DNA from: Salmonella enterica subsp. enterica serovar Typhimurium str. LT2
Lineage (GTDB): Bacteria; Pseudomonadota; Gammaproteobacteria; Enterobacterales; Enterobacteriaceae
NCBI RefSeq assembly: GCF_000006945.2
Contig: NC_003197.2
Span: 3,968,001 to 4,032,000 of the forward strand
Direction of reading: 5' to 3'
Length of the DNA stretch: 64,000 nt
The notes beneath the pieces were generated by a model, which ran no database searches, was not told where the DNA came from, and saw only the letters and a program-made list of their open reading frames with translations. The position numbers and the translations under genes were made by a program. Positions 16,451-24,255 of this stretch are shown one piece after another. Within the stretch, counting starts at the first letter, position 1; the number at the start of each line of letters is the position of its first letter.

Positions 16451-17194
16451 TCAGGCATCCAGGCGCTGTAAAATAGTGCCAAGATAATATTTATTACCTT
16501 TTAACCAGACGTTACCAAAATCAATGGCCAATCCTCTAGAGAAAAATACCAACTGTTCCAAATGCAAAACAGGTGCGTCTTCACCAATATCAAGATAATG
16601 GCCTCGCTCATTACCAATTAATTTGGCTGCGTAACGGCTTTCAGAAAAACTTATTTTCTTATCAGATAATCTTTCTATTGCTGAAAATAAATTCTCCCTG
16701 GTAAAATCTACATCAATAATACCGGGGCAGAGATCAATGTTGATACGATTTTCAATCAACATGACTTTTTCATCGCCAATACAACGAAGGCGTTTAAGAA
16801 ATAAAACATCTTGTCCCGGTTTGATACTCAGTTTCTCTGCTACAAAGCGGTTAGCGGGTTCCAGTCGGGAGGTTATGACACTGGTTGTGAAGTTTATCTT
16901 CTGGCTGGCTAAGGCTTCAGCAAAGGAGAGCAAACCTTCACCCAGTGGGTAAGCAACATTTTCCTTCTTTACGAAAGTTCCTTTACCCTGCACTTGCACA
17001 AGAACACCTTCCCGGACAAGTTGGTCAACCGCTTTTTTAACGGTACCGCGACTCACCTCCAGCATATCCATGATTTGAAACTCTGAAGGTATCCGGTCAT
17101 CCTCAACTAATTCTCCGCTATAAATACTTTCCCTTATCCACTCCACAACCTGTTGATACAGTGGGATGTGTGAACTTTTACTCAATGTTTTCAT
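16451..17194 (-). CDS. GntR-family (HutC/UTRA) transcriptional regulator of the PTS operon
   Basis: A 247-residue regulator. An N-terminal winged helix-turn-helix (PLYQQVVEWIRESIYSGELVEDDRIPSEFQIMDMLEVSRGTVKKAVDQL, about 11-59, shown here only in outline) is followed by a UTRA ligand domain ending FGNVWLKGNKYYLGTILQR. It is the first gene of the operon and probably an autoregulated repressor released by a phosphorylated sugar. A candidate 14-bp operator lies 24 bp upstream of its start. Confidence 0.88.
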   Translation of the reverse strand: MKTLSKSSHIPLYQQVVEWIRESIYSGELVEDDRIPSEFQIMDMLEVSRGTVKKAVDQLVREGVLVQVQGKGTFVKKENVAYPLGEGLLSFAEALASQKINFTTSVITSRLEPANRFVAEKLSIKPGQDVLFLKRLRCIGDEKVMLIENRINIDLCPGIIDVDFTRENLFSAIERLSDKKISFSESRYAAKLIGNERGHYLDIGEDAPVLHLEQLVFFSRGLAIDFGNVWLKGNKYYLGTILQRLDA

Positions 17195-17217
17195 GGTGCG
17201 CGCCTAAACATTTAGAG

Positions 17218-17231
17218 TTGTCTATAGACAA
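17218..17231. promoter_or_regulatory. Candidate operator for the GntR-family regulator
   Basis: A perfect 14-bp palindrome TTGTCTATAGACAA lies just upstream of the GntR gene. It resembles the GT-N-TA-N-AC type sites bound by HutC-subfamily GntR proteins. Binding here would block transcription of the whole PTS operon. Confidence 0.65.
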
Positions 17232-17318
17232 TCATGTACAACTTCGAGTTTATGATAAGAAATTTTGAGACAGGAGGTATGGCAAGGAGTCACAGTTTTA
17301 GTGTTCAAAACAAGATCA

Positions 17319-17346
17319 CATTTCCGTGATATATGTCACGGAAATG
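17319..17346. promoter_or_regulatory. Perfect 28-bp palindrome upstream of the PTS operon (CRP-like core)
   Basis: Arms CATTTCCGTGA and TCACGGAAATG flank the spacer TATATG with no mismatch. The core CGTGA-N6-TCACG differs from the CRP consensus TGTGA-N6-TCACA by one base per half. It lies 125-152 bp upstream of the GntR start in a 352-bp gene-free stretch. Catabolite control by CRP is the simplest reading, but another dimeric regulator is possible. The rest of the stretch shows no other clear signal. Confidence 0.6.
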
Positions 17347-17546
17347 ATGAGCTATAAGTCTCTGACGTTTTGGCGTCGTTAGCGGTTATTCGGTGCGTTA
17401 CTTCTGTGGTTCACCCTTAGCAAATACGATGGCGGCTACGCTTTATTTAGTTAACGATGAATCGCGCCACCCGGCCGTTAATCGTGGCTCGCCGCCCTTG
17501 CCAGCCTCATTCATCTCGTCTTTTGTTAACGAGATAGTGAAGAGTA

Positions 17547-17999
17547 TCAATGCAGCCAGTGGACACCCTCTTCCGGCTGAAAAAAGGCGTTATAGCGCAG
17601 TTGAAACGCGTTGATCTCCTGCATATCGGGTTCCATTTCGCGCAAAAAGCCCAGCGCCAGCCGTACCTGTGTATCGGTGATCGGCGCGGCTAAACGCGCT
17701 TTTTGCAGCAACCGATGCCACCGCTGCAAATTCTGATCGCCGCCATCGACAATCACCATTTGCCAGATCAGTAACACCTGAGCGGCATTTTGCAAATGCG
17801 ACTCATCAGGGCGATGCAGATACTGTAAAAATTCACCGCCCGCCGTTTTACCCATCTGATCAATCATCGATTCTATCGGCACTACATCAATATTCAGACG
17901 TTCGCTCAGGCGGCGAATCGCCCGGCGGGTATCCGATGTCAGCACCCGAAACCCCACAATAAACACCACCACAAACGTGGCCAGAATCAACCAAATCAT
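17547..17999 (-). CDS. yicN: YicN, DUF1198 protein of unknown function
   Basis: A 150-residue protein. The amino terminus MIWLILATFVVVFIVGFRVL is a single membrane anchor, followed by a soluble part (RRAIRRLSERLNIDVVPIES, ending FFQPEEGVHWLH). It matches E. coli YicN as remembered. The ATG at 17999 was preferred because it is the E. coli start; the frame opens six codons earlier. In E. coli the next genes are yicO/adeQ and ade, absent here, so yicN is followed directly by uhpT. Confidence 0.88.
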   Translation of the reverse strand: MIWLILATFVVVFIVGFRVLTSDTRRAIRRLSERLNIDVVPIESMIDQMGKTAGGEFLQYLHRPDESHLQNAAQVLLIWQMVIVDGGDQNLQRWHRLLQKARLAAPITDTQVRLALGFLREMEPDMQEINAFQLRYNAFFQPEEGVHWLH

Positions 18000-18143
18000 G
18001 CGCACATCCGTCACCAAACAGGATGCCCATCATAACGGTAAATTTATAACTGTCGACGTTCTGGCCTGTCAGGATGTGATTTATTAACGCTTGTCTTCAT
18101 TTACGCCAGACGCCGGATGTCCTGTCTGACGAACGCAAGGCAT

Positions 18144-18168
18144 AAAAAAGCCCGGCGTTAAGCCGGGC
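18144..18168 (-). terminator. Rho-independent terminator of uhpT
   Basis: On the minus strand GCCCGGC and GCCGGGC form a 7-bp GC stem around TTAAC, followed by six T residues. It lies 24 nt after the uhpT stop codon. Confidence 0.9.
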
Positions 18169-18191
18169 AAAACGTTACCAAATGCACACAT

Positions 18192-19583
18192 TTAAGCGAT
18201 ATTGACTTGCTGAATTTTTTTCTCACGGCGGATTTTGCGCTCTTCCATCACGGCGACCATCGCCATCAGGCAGATACAGCCGATCGCGGCGGCGTCCAGC
18301 GCGGCGAACGTGCCCGCCCAGCCGGTCAGACCAAAAACGGGGGTGCCGTCGGCAATCATGCCCAGACCCAGCTTGGCAAAGCTATCGCCGATAAGATAAG
18401 CGAAGGTGCCCTTGATACCGTCCGCAGCGCCGATGGCTTTTTTCGGTACGAAACCGACAGCCGCCACGCCAATTAATAGCTGCGGCCCAAACACCAGGAA
18501 ACCGAGCGCGAACAGCGAGGCCAGATAGACATACTGGTTGCTGGCGTGCTGGTAGACGCCGAGGGTGGCGATGATTAACGCCAGCGCCACACAGGCTACC
18601 AGCGCACGACGACCGTTCGCCAGGTCAGAGAGCCAGCCCCACAGCAACGTGCCGACCAGCGCGCCCACTTCAAACAAGGTAAAGCCCTGAATCGCCACCT
18701 CTTTAGAAAGTTTCAGCTCCTGGAAGGCGTAGACGGTTGACCACTGGTCGATACCAATACGTACCACATACAGGAAGATATTGGAGAAACACAGCAGCCA
18801 GATCACTTTGTTTTTCAACACATATTCAACAAAGATCTGCCACTTGGTCATTTCGTTTTCTTCAGTCTCTTTATCCTCTTCGCTGATCTCTTCGCCGAAC
18901 AGTTCTTCAGCTTTACCCAGACCGTAAGATTCCGGGGAGTCGCTGCCGAAACGCAGACCGATAAAGCCAACAATCAGCGCGATAATCGACGGGAAGATAA
19001 ACATGCCGATGACGTGACCGTCGAACAGGTAGTTGGCGCCGAACAGCGCCACACCTGCCGCGCCCGCGCCGCCGAGGTTGTGGGAGATATTCCAGAAGCC
19101 GAGAAAGGTGCCGCGTTTACGACGCGGAGTCCATTTGGTGATGGTCGAGTAGCTGCACGATCCGCCGGTACTCTGGAAGAAACCGCTCAGGGCATAGAAA
19201 GCGATCATCAGAAACAGACTGGTTGACCCCGCGCCCATGCTGGCGCTGAAGCCGAGCATACAGATAGCGGAGAGGATCAACATAAACGGTAGAAACTGCT
19301 TGGTATTTTTACCGTCAGCGTAGTAGGAAACCAGCGTTTTCCCCACGCCATAGGTGATCGAGAAGCCCAGGCCAATCATCCCCAGCTCGGTCATGCTCAA
19401 CCCGTAGGTAGAGATCATGTCGTTCTGCGCGATGTTAAAGTTTTTGCGGATCAGGTACATGGTCAGGTAGCCGATAAAAACCACCAGATAGGACTGCATG
19501 AACGGCTTGAACCACATTTTACGCCGCACATCGAGCGGCAGATCCAGGGTCGGCTTGCGCACCTGGTTTAAGAAGGCCAGCAT
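18192..19583 (-). CDS. uhpT: UhpT, hexose-6-phosphate:phosphate antiporter
   Basis: A 463-residue MFS antiporter, the same length as E. coli UhpT. It imports glucose 6-phosphate and other sugar phosphates in exchange for inorganic phosphate, and also admits fosfomycin. Recognisable segments are MLAFLNQVRKPTLDLPLDVR, MYLIRKNFNIAQNDM (about 42-56) and KNTKQFLPFMLILSAICMLGFSAS. Expression is expected to depend on UhpA acting in the 142-bp gap upstream, after UhpB is stimulated by UhpC with external glucose 6-phosphate. It is transcribed separately from uhpABC. Confidence 0.97.
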   Translation of the reverse strand: MLAFLNQVRKPTLDLPLDVRRKMWFKPFMQSYLVVFIGYLTMYLIRKNFNIAQNDMISTYGLSMTELGMIGLGFSITYGVGKTLVSYYADGKNTKQFLPFMLILSAICMLGFSASMGAGSTSLFLMIAFYALSGFFQSTGGSCSYSTITKWTPRRKRGTFLGFWNISHNLGGAGAAGVALFGANYLFDGHVIGMFIFPSIIALIVGFIGLRFGSDSPESYGLGKAEELFGEEISEEDKETEENEMTKWQIFVEYVLKNKVIWLLCFSNIFLYVVRIGIDQWSTVYAFQELKLSKEVAIQGFTLFEVGALVGTLLWGWLSDLANGRRALVACVALALIIATLGVYQHASNQYVYLASLFALGFLVFGPQLLIGVAAVGFVPKKAIGAADGIKGTFAYLIGDSFAKLGLGMIADGTPVFGLTGWAGTFAALDAAAIGCICLMAMVAVMEERKIRREKKIQQVNIA

Positions 19584-19667
19584 GGATTACTCCTGAGCTA
19601 ATTTTTATACCTGCGAATGGCAGGCATTGTAAAAATCCACAGGAAAAGTGGCCTGCGACAGCGTCCA

Positions 19668-19698
19668 GGCAAAACCGGGAAAATTTCTTAGTTTTGCC
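19668..19698. promoter_or_regulatory. Candidate UhpA site upstream of uhpT
   Basis: An inverted repeat, GGCAAAAC and GTTTTGCC separated by 15 bp, lies about 85-115 bp upstream of the uhpT start codon. UhpA is known to bind upstream of the uhpT promoter. The assignment is by position only. Confidence 0.5.
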
Positions 19699-19725
19699 CC
19701 ATTCAGCGCAAAAAGGTGAGGTGTA

Positions 19726-21054
19726 TCACGCTTCGTGGGTCTCGCGTGGGGCCTGAGCGTTCAGAAATGGCAACAGCAATAGCGCGGAGATCCCCGCCGC
19801 GATGGCGATGACCGCAAAAAAACCGGTCCAGTGCCAGATCTCCAGCACTTTCGCTAACGGCCAGCCGGAAAGCGACGCGCCGAGATAGGCGAACAGGCCG
19901 ACAAAGCCGGTGGCCGCGCCCGCCGCCTCTTTATGCGAGCACTCCGCCGCCGCCATGCCAATGAGCATCTGCGGGCCGAAGACAAAGAAACCGGTGGTGA
20001 AGAAACAGGCCGCCTGCATCACGTAGCTGGCGAACGGCATCAGCCACAGCGAACCCACAGAGAGCAAAATCCCGGCGGCGAAGATTAAATTCATCGGTCC
20101 GCGGTTGCCGTTGAAGAGTTTGTCCGAGCCCCAGCCCGCCACCAGCGCACCGATAAATCCACCCAGCTCAAACATCGATACTGCCGTGTTGGCCGTGACC
20201 AAATCTACGCCCAGCGTCTCGGACATATACAGGTTGCCCCAGTCGTTGATCGCCGCGCGCACCACGTACACTAAGACATAACACAACGAAAGCAGCCAGA
20301 TATAGGGATTCAACAGCACATATTTAGCGAGGATTTCTTTGCGACTTAGCCCCGCGCCCTCTTGCTGTTGGGCGACCTCCAGCGCATCGTGCCGCCAGTC
20401 GCCTACCGGCGGTAAACCAATCGCCTGCGGACGGTCGCGCAGCCGCCAGCAGAGGACCATGCCCACCCCGATGGCAAGCAACCCGGCCACCATCATTCCG
20501 ACGCGCCAGCCATAATGCAGGGCGACAGCGGCCATAACGAGAGGGATCAGCGCCCCGCCGACATTGTGCGCGGTATTCCATAACGCCCACCAGCCGCCGC
20601 GCTCGGTACGCGAGTACCAGGCAGTCAGCAAACGGGCGCAAACCGGCGATCCAAACCCCTGGAAAAAGGCGTTCAGCGCCCATAGCAGAGCAAAGGCCCA
20701 CAGCGAGGTCGAGAAGCCGAACAGAATATTCACTACGCCAGTCGCAATCAGCCCGATGCCCATAAAATAGCGAGCGTTAGAGCGATCGCTAACGATGCCG
20801 GAGACAAATTTCGACACCCCGTAGGTGATGTAAAACAGCGTCGCCAGCAGGCCGATATCGCTGCGGGTCAGAATGCCGCTGGCAAGGATTTCCGGCGCGG
20901 CGGCGTTAAAGCTTTTACGGGTGAAATAGAACAGCGCGTAACCCAACCAAATGGTGATCAGGATATGCCGCCGCCAGTAGCGATAGCGGGCGTCAACCTC
21001 GTGCTTATCGGTGATGAGCGGCGCGTTGGCCGGGGCTTTTAAAAACGAAAGCAT
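19726..21054 (-). CDS. uhpC: UhpC, glucose-6-phosphate sensor (MFS transporter homologue)
   Basis: A 442-residue membrane protein paralogous to UhpT: compare YALFYFTRKSFNAAAPEIL (about 38-56) and the C-terminal FVFGPQMLIGMAAAECSHKEAAGAATG. In E. coli it binds external glucose 6-phosphate and signals to UhpB in the membrane rather than serving mainly as a transporter. It lies 9 nt after uhpB in the uhpABC operon. Confidence 0.96.
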   Translation of the reverse strand: MLSFLKAPANAPLITDKHEVDARYRYWRRHILITIWLGYALFYFTRKSFNAAAPEILASGILTRSDIGLLATLFYITYGVSKFVSGIVSDRSNARYFMGIGLIATGVVNILFGFSTSLWAFALLWALNAFFQGFGSPVCARLLTAWYSRTERGGWWALWNTAHNVGGALIPLVMAAVALHYGWRVGMMVAGLLAIGVGMVLCWRLRDRPQAIGLPPVGDWRHDALEVAQQQEGAGLSRKEILAKYVLLNPYIWLLSLCYVLVYVVRAAINDWGNLYMSETLGVDLVTANTAVSMFELGGFIGALVAGWGSDKLFNGNRGPMNLIFAAGILLSVGSLWLMPFASYVMQAACFFTTGFFVFGPQMLIGMAAAECSHKEAAGAATGFVGLFAYLGASLSGWPLAKVLEIWHWTGFFAVIAIAAGISALLLLPFLNAQAPRETHEA

Positions 21055-21063
21055 TATCCTTCC

Positions 21064-22566
21064 TTAAACGTAACGCTGGGGCAACGAGACGCTCACCCGC
21101 GTACCGTGGGTACAAGAGATGGTTAGCGTCCCGCCGAGCGCCGACACGCGTTCGCGCATTCCGGTCAGGCCGAAGCCCTGCTGGTGAGAGCCCGGCGGCA
21201 GGCCGCTGCCGTCATCCTCAATCACCAGCATCAGCCGCTCATCCTGCTGCCAGCCCTGGAGCGTCACCGCGCTGGCATTGGCATGTTTTACGATGTTATT
21301 CAGCCCTTCCTGACAGACGCGAAACAGCGTCACGCGCTGACTTTCACTCAGCGCCGTTTCGTCAATTCGCCAGTCGAGGTGACTGACAATACCGCGGCTT
21401 TCCAGCTCCATTTCGCGCAGCAGCGAACGGATGGCCTGCGCCAGCGTTAAGTCGTCTAACTGGCGCGGGCGCAAGCGCCCCAGCAGGCGACGCACCGCGT
21501 CATACACGCCCAGCGAAAGCTGCTCGATAAGTTGCCCGCTCTGCTTCACGCCGCCGTTATCCGCCGCCAGTCGTTGCACAATGCCCGCCTGGGTACGAAT
21601 CGCGGTGATGGTCTGCCCGATGTCATCGTGCAGCTCACGCGCAACATCGCGCCGCACGCTCTCTTCGGTCTCCAGAAGACGCTCCGCCAGCCGATGGTTG
21701 CGCGCCAGCTCCTTTTGCAACGACTGGTTCAGCTCGCGCAGACGCTGAATGCCCGCGCCAAGCAGTAGCCCGGTCAGGCTTTGCGCCAACAGCGAAAGTA
21801 ATAAATCGACGGGATGATCGTGCCAGGTCTGGCTGGCGATCAGCGCGATAGCGTTCATCAGTGTGGCAATGAGCGCGCCCTGCCAGCCATAATGCCAGGC
21901 GAGCGCGATAATCGGCAACGCCAGGCAGAACGGCGTAAAGCGCGAAAGTTCAGCAGGTAAACCCAGTTGCAGCCACAGACTGACGATAAACAGCAGCAGA
22001 TACCAGATCAGATGCCGCCCGCGCCAGTTTACCGGCTGCGATACCAGCGATGGTCCCAGCGGCAGCCAGGTAGTGCTGGTGAGATAGTGCCAGAAAACCA
22101 GGCAGATGGGGGCCAGCGTCAGACCACCCGTGAGGGTCAGCAGTAGCGCGTTCCATGCCTCTTCCCCCTGCCCCAGCCAGGGCAGGGATTGCAGTAGCGC
22201 CGCGGCGGTGAGGGCCGCGCCCTGAAGCAATAACGTGCGCCAGTCGCGCTGATGGCGGTAACGCGAAGTCAGCGCCACGGGCAGTAGCGTCAACACACTA
22301 CCGATCATCAAAAGCGGCAGATGGGCCAACGCAACTTCCTGCGCCAACCAGTACACCAGCAGCCACTCCGCGCCCAGCAATACTGGCCAGTATCCGCGCG
22401 GGCATTGCAGCATAAGTCCCAGGCGCAGGCCGAAGGGAAAGAGTAGCGCCGCCAGCTCCGGGCGCTCTACCAGATGCAGGCTGATACTCCACAGGCAGAA
22501 CCACGCGGCGGAGAAGATAAAAAAGCAGGCAACAACGGTGATTAAACGGGAAAAAAAGGTGTTCAT
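21064..22566 (-). CDS. uhpB: UhpB, sensor histidine kinase
   Basis: A 500-residue kinase. The first half has about eight membrane segments. The cytoplasmic half carries the HPK7-type phosphorylation motif RRDVARELHDDIGQTITAIR, with the histidine at about residue 313 by alignment with E. coli, and a C-terminal ATPase domain (NNIVKHANASAV, EDDGSGLPPGS, GFGLTGMRERV). It phosphorylates UhpA when UhpC senses glucose 6-phosphate. The ATG at 22566 shares one base with the uhpA stop codon; two codons upstream lies a competing start. Confidence 0.96.
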   Translation of the reverse strand: MNTFFSRLITVVACFFIFSAAWFCLWSISLHLVERPELAALLFPFGLRLGLMLQCPRGYWPVLLGAEWLLVYWLAQEVALAHLPLLMIGSVLTLLPVALTSRYRHQRDWRTLLLQGAALTAAALLQSLPWLGQGEEAWNALLLTLTGGLTLAPICLVFWHYLTSTTWLPLGPSLVSQPVNWRGRHLIWYLLLFIVSLWLQLGLPAELSRFTPFCLALPIIALAWHYGWQGALIATLMNAIALIASQTWHDHPVDLLLSLLAQSLTGLLLGAGIQRLRELNQSLQKELARNHRLAERLLETEESVRRDVARELHDDIGQTITAIRTQAGIVQRLAADNGGVKQSGQLIEQLSLGVYDAVRRLLGRLRPRQLDDLTLAQAIRSLLREMELESRGIVSHLDWRIDETALSESQRVTLFRVCQEGLNNIVKHANASAVTLQGWQQDERLMLVIEDDGSGLPPGSHQQGFGLTGMRERVSALGGTLTISCTHGTRVSVSLPQRYV

Positions 22567-23156
22567 TACCAACCGTCAAACATGCGATGCGCCAGTTCAA
22601 CGTCATTGCTGACGCCTAATTTTTCCAGCAGATTCGCGCGATGGACATGCACCGTTTTTGGCGACAGCCCCAGCTCGGCGGCAATCTCTTTTACCGCCAT
22701 ACCCTGGGCGAGTTTTTCCGCCACCTGACGCTCGCGTTTGGTCAGCGGATCTTGCCGACCCGCCGCCAGTTTCACGGCAATATCGGGGGTCAAATAGCAG
22801 CCGCCCGTCGCCACCGTATGCACCGCGGCGATCAGTTCATCCGGACTACAGCGTTTAGAGAGAAAACCGCGCGCGCCGGCGTTCAACGCCTGTTCCACCA
22901 GCGCCGGGCTATCGTGAACCGAGAGCACGATCGTCGCCATCCCTTTTGGCAGTTGGCTTAGCAGCTCCAGTCCGGAAATATCCGGCATTGAGATATCGCA
23001 GATACATACCTGTACGCCGCGCCCCGGTAAGCCTGCCAACGCTTCGCGCCCGGAACCAAATTCGGCGACCACCTGCAAATCAGGTTCCAGCCCCAGTAGC
23101 TGTGCAAAGCCGGAGCGGACGATAAGGTGGTCGTCGATAAGGGCAACGGTGATCAT
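22566..23156 (-). CDS. uhpA: UhpA, response regulator activating uhpT
   Basis: A 196-residue NarL/FixJ-type regulator. The receiver domain has its phosphoacceptor D54 in CICDISMPD and lysine in FLSKRCSPDE. The C-terminal LuxR-type helix-turn-helix is LTKRERQVAEKLAQGMAVKE with SPKTVHVHRANLLEKL after it. The ATG at 23156 (MITVALIDDH) is the E. coli start; the frame extends upstream into non-conserved sequence. Its promoter must lie in the short gap beside the deoX terminator or inside the end of deoX. Confidence 0.96.
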   Translation of the reverse strand: MITVALIDDHLIVRSGFAQLLGLEPDLQVVAEFGSGREALAGLPGRGVQVCICDISMPDISGLELLSQLPKGMATIVLSVHDSPALVEQALNAGARGFLSKRCSPDELIAAVHTVATGGCYLTPDIAVKLAAGRQDPLTKRERQVAEKLAQGMAVKEIAAELGLSPKTVHVHRANLLEKLGVSNDVELAHRMFDGW

Positions 23157-23175
23157 GGGTTCTGTCCTGATGGAT

Positions 23176-23208
23176 AAAAAAAACGCGCTTACCTTAACGA
23201 TAAGCGCG
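23176..23208 (-). terminator. Rho-independent terminator of deoKPX
   Basis: The minus strand carries CGCGCTTA, a 9-nt loop, then TAAGCGCG and eight T residues, 23 nt after the deoX stop. It separates the deoxyribose operon from uhpABC on the same strand. Confidence 0.92.
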
Positions 23209-23230
23209 CGGCTGTTCAAGCCTTGAGCGG

Positions 23231-24244
23231 TCAGACAATGCCTGTCGTGACGGTGAACGTCCGGGTTTGCTGCGGTTCCAGTTGAAGCAAGGTTCCATTT
23301 CGCTGCGCCGCGAGAAAACCTTCAGGCCGACAGGTCGCGGGCAGGGCAAAGGCGGCAACCTGCTGATCGCCGTTATAAAGAATCCAGCGGGTCATGTAAT
23401 TTAGCTCCGCGCTGGCGAAACGTGTCACGAACGTGGTGCCATCCGGGGCGATCATACTGAATTCCGGGGTATCCGTGTACTTGTCCAGTTCATCGGCGAA
23501 GAACACGATTTCCGGGTCGTAAAAGTCAGGCTCGTTGAGCGTTGCCAGCGAGGCTTCACCCTGCAAAAGTCGTTGATTAAACGCCAGCCACTGCGCCGTG
23601 GGTTTGACATGCGCCGGCACCGACTCGCGTAGCTTCAGCGCGGTATCCGGGATATTCTGACGGAACGTGGCGTTCGGCACATAGGCATAGTTCATGTGGC
23701 ACATGTACTGTAGCGGCATGGCGACTGAAGCCAGGTTAGTCACTGTCATCTGAATATCAAACAGCGCGCTTGTTTTACGCATTACCACCGCAGGTTGCGC
23801 CTGATAATGATGACCGAACCCCATCACATACTCGTAGCGCCCGGTCACGCGCAGACTGTCGCCCTCTAACTCCAGCCAGGCGTCGTCCATGGCAGCGCAG
23901 GGCATCTCGCCGTGCAGCGGATGTGTATCTTCTGGTGACGGGCAGCCATTCGCCAATAGTCCGGAATGGAAAGCAAAGCAACCATACGTTGCCACCACTT
24001 CCGCAGCCGGCTTCGGCTGGCGGAACATGTTGCGCATAGTCAGATCATGACCGTCAAACTGCGCGTCCCAAATCATCTGCCCCATCCAGGGCAGAATCAC
24101 CAGATGACCGCGGCTGTTTTGTATTTTCAGTCCTTCCACGCCGCTGGCGTAACGAAACGCCGTAACCGTAAAATCATCATTTTCCAGCAAGATACGCGGC
24201 TGCTCGCTAAAAAGCTCCCGCCATAATGTAATACGTGTTGTCAT
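23231..24244 (-). CDS. deoX: DeoX, aldose-1-epimerase-like protein of the deoxyribose operon
   Basis: A 337-residue protein of the DUF4432 galactose-mutarotase-like fold. Visible features include YASGVEGLKIQNSRGHLVILPWMGQMIW (about 31-58, in outline), CFAFHSGLLANGCPS and PLHGEMPCAAMDDAW. It is the third gene of the Salmonella deoKPX operon for 2-deoxy-D-ribose. A mutarotase role interconverting deoxyribose anomers is an inference from the fold; as far as remembered the gene is not well characterised. It begins 11 nt after deoP. Confidence 0.85.
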   Translation of the reverse strand: MTTRITLWRELFSEQPRILLENDDFTVTAFRYASGVEGLKIQNSRGHLVILPWMGQMIWDAQFDGHDLTMRNMFRQPKPAAEVVATYGCFAFHSGLLANGCPSPEDTHPLHGEMPCAAMDDAWLELEGDSLRVTGRYEYVMGFGHHYQAQPAVVMRKTSALFDIQMTVTNLASVAMPLQYMCHMNYAYVPNATFRQNIPDTALKLRESVPAHVKPTAQWLAFNQRLLQGEASLATLNEPDFYDPEIVFFADELDKYTDTPEFSMIAPDGTTFVTRFASAELNYMTRWILYNGDQQVAAFALPATCRPEGFLAAQRNGTLLQLEPQQTRTFTVTTGIV

Positions 24245-24255
24245 GGTTGATCTCC

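Noticed and set aside
17393..17614. A 73-residue plus-strand frame between the GntR gene and yicN
   Set aside because: It has no convincing ribosome site, its second half is antisense to yicN, and no family was recognised. It may be a remnant, but coding cannot be supported.
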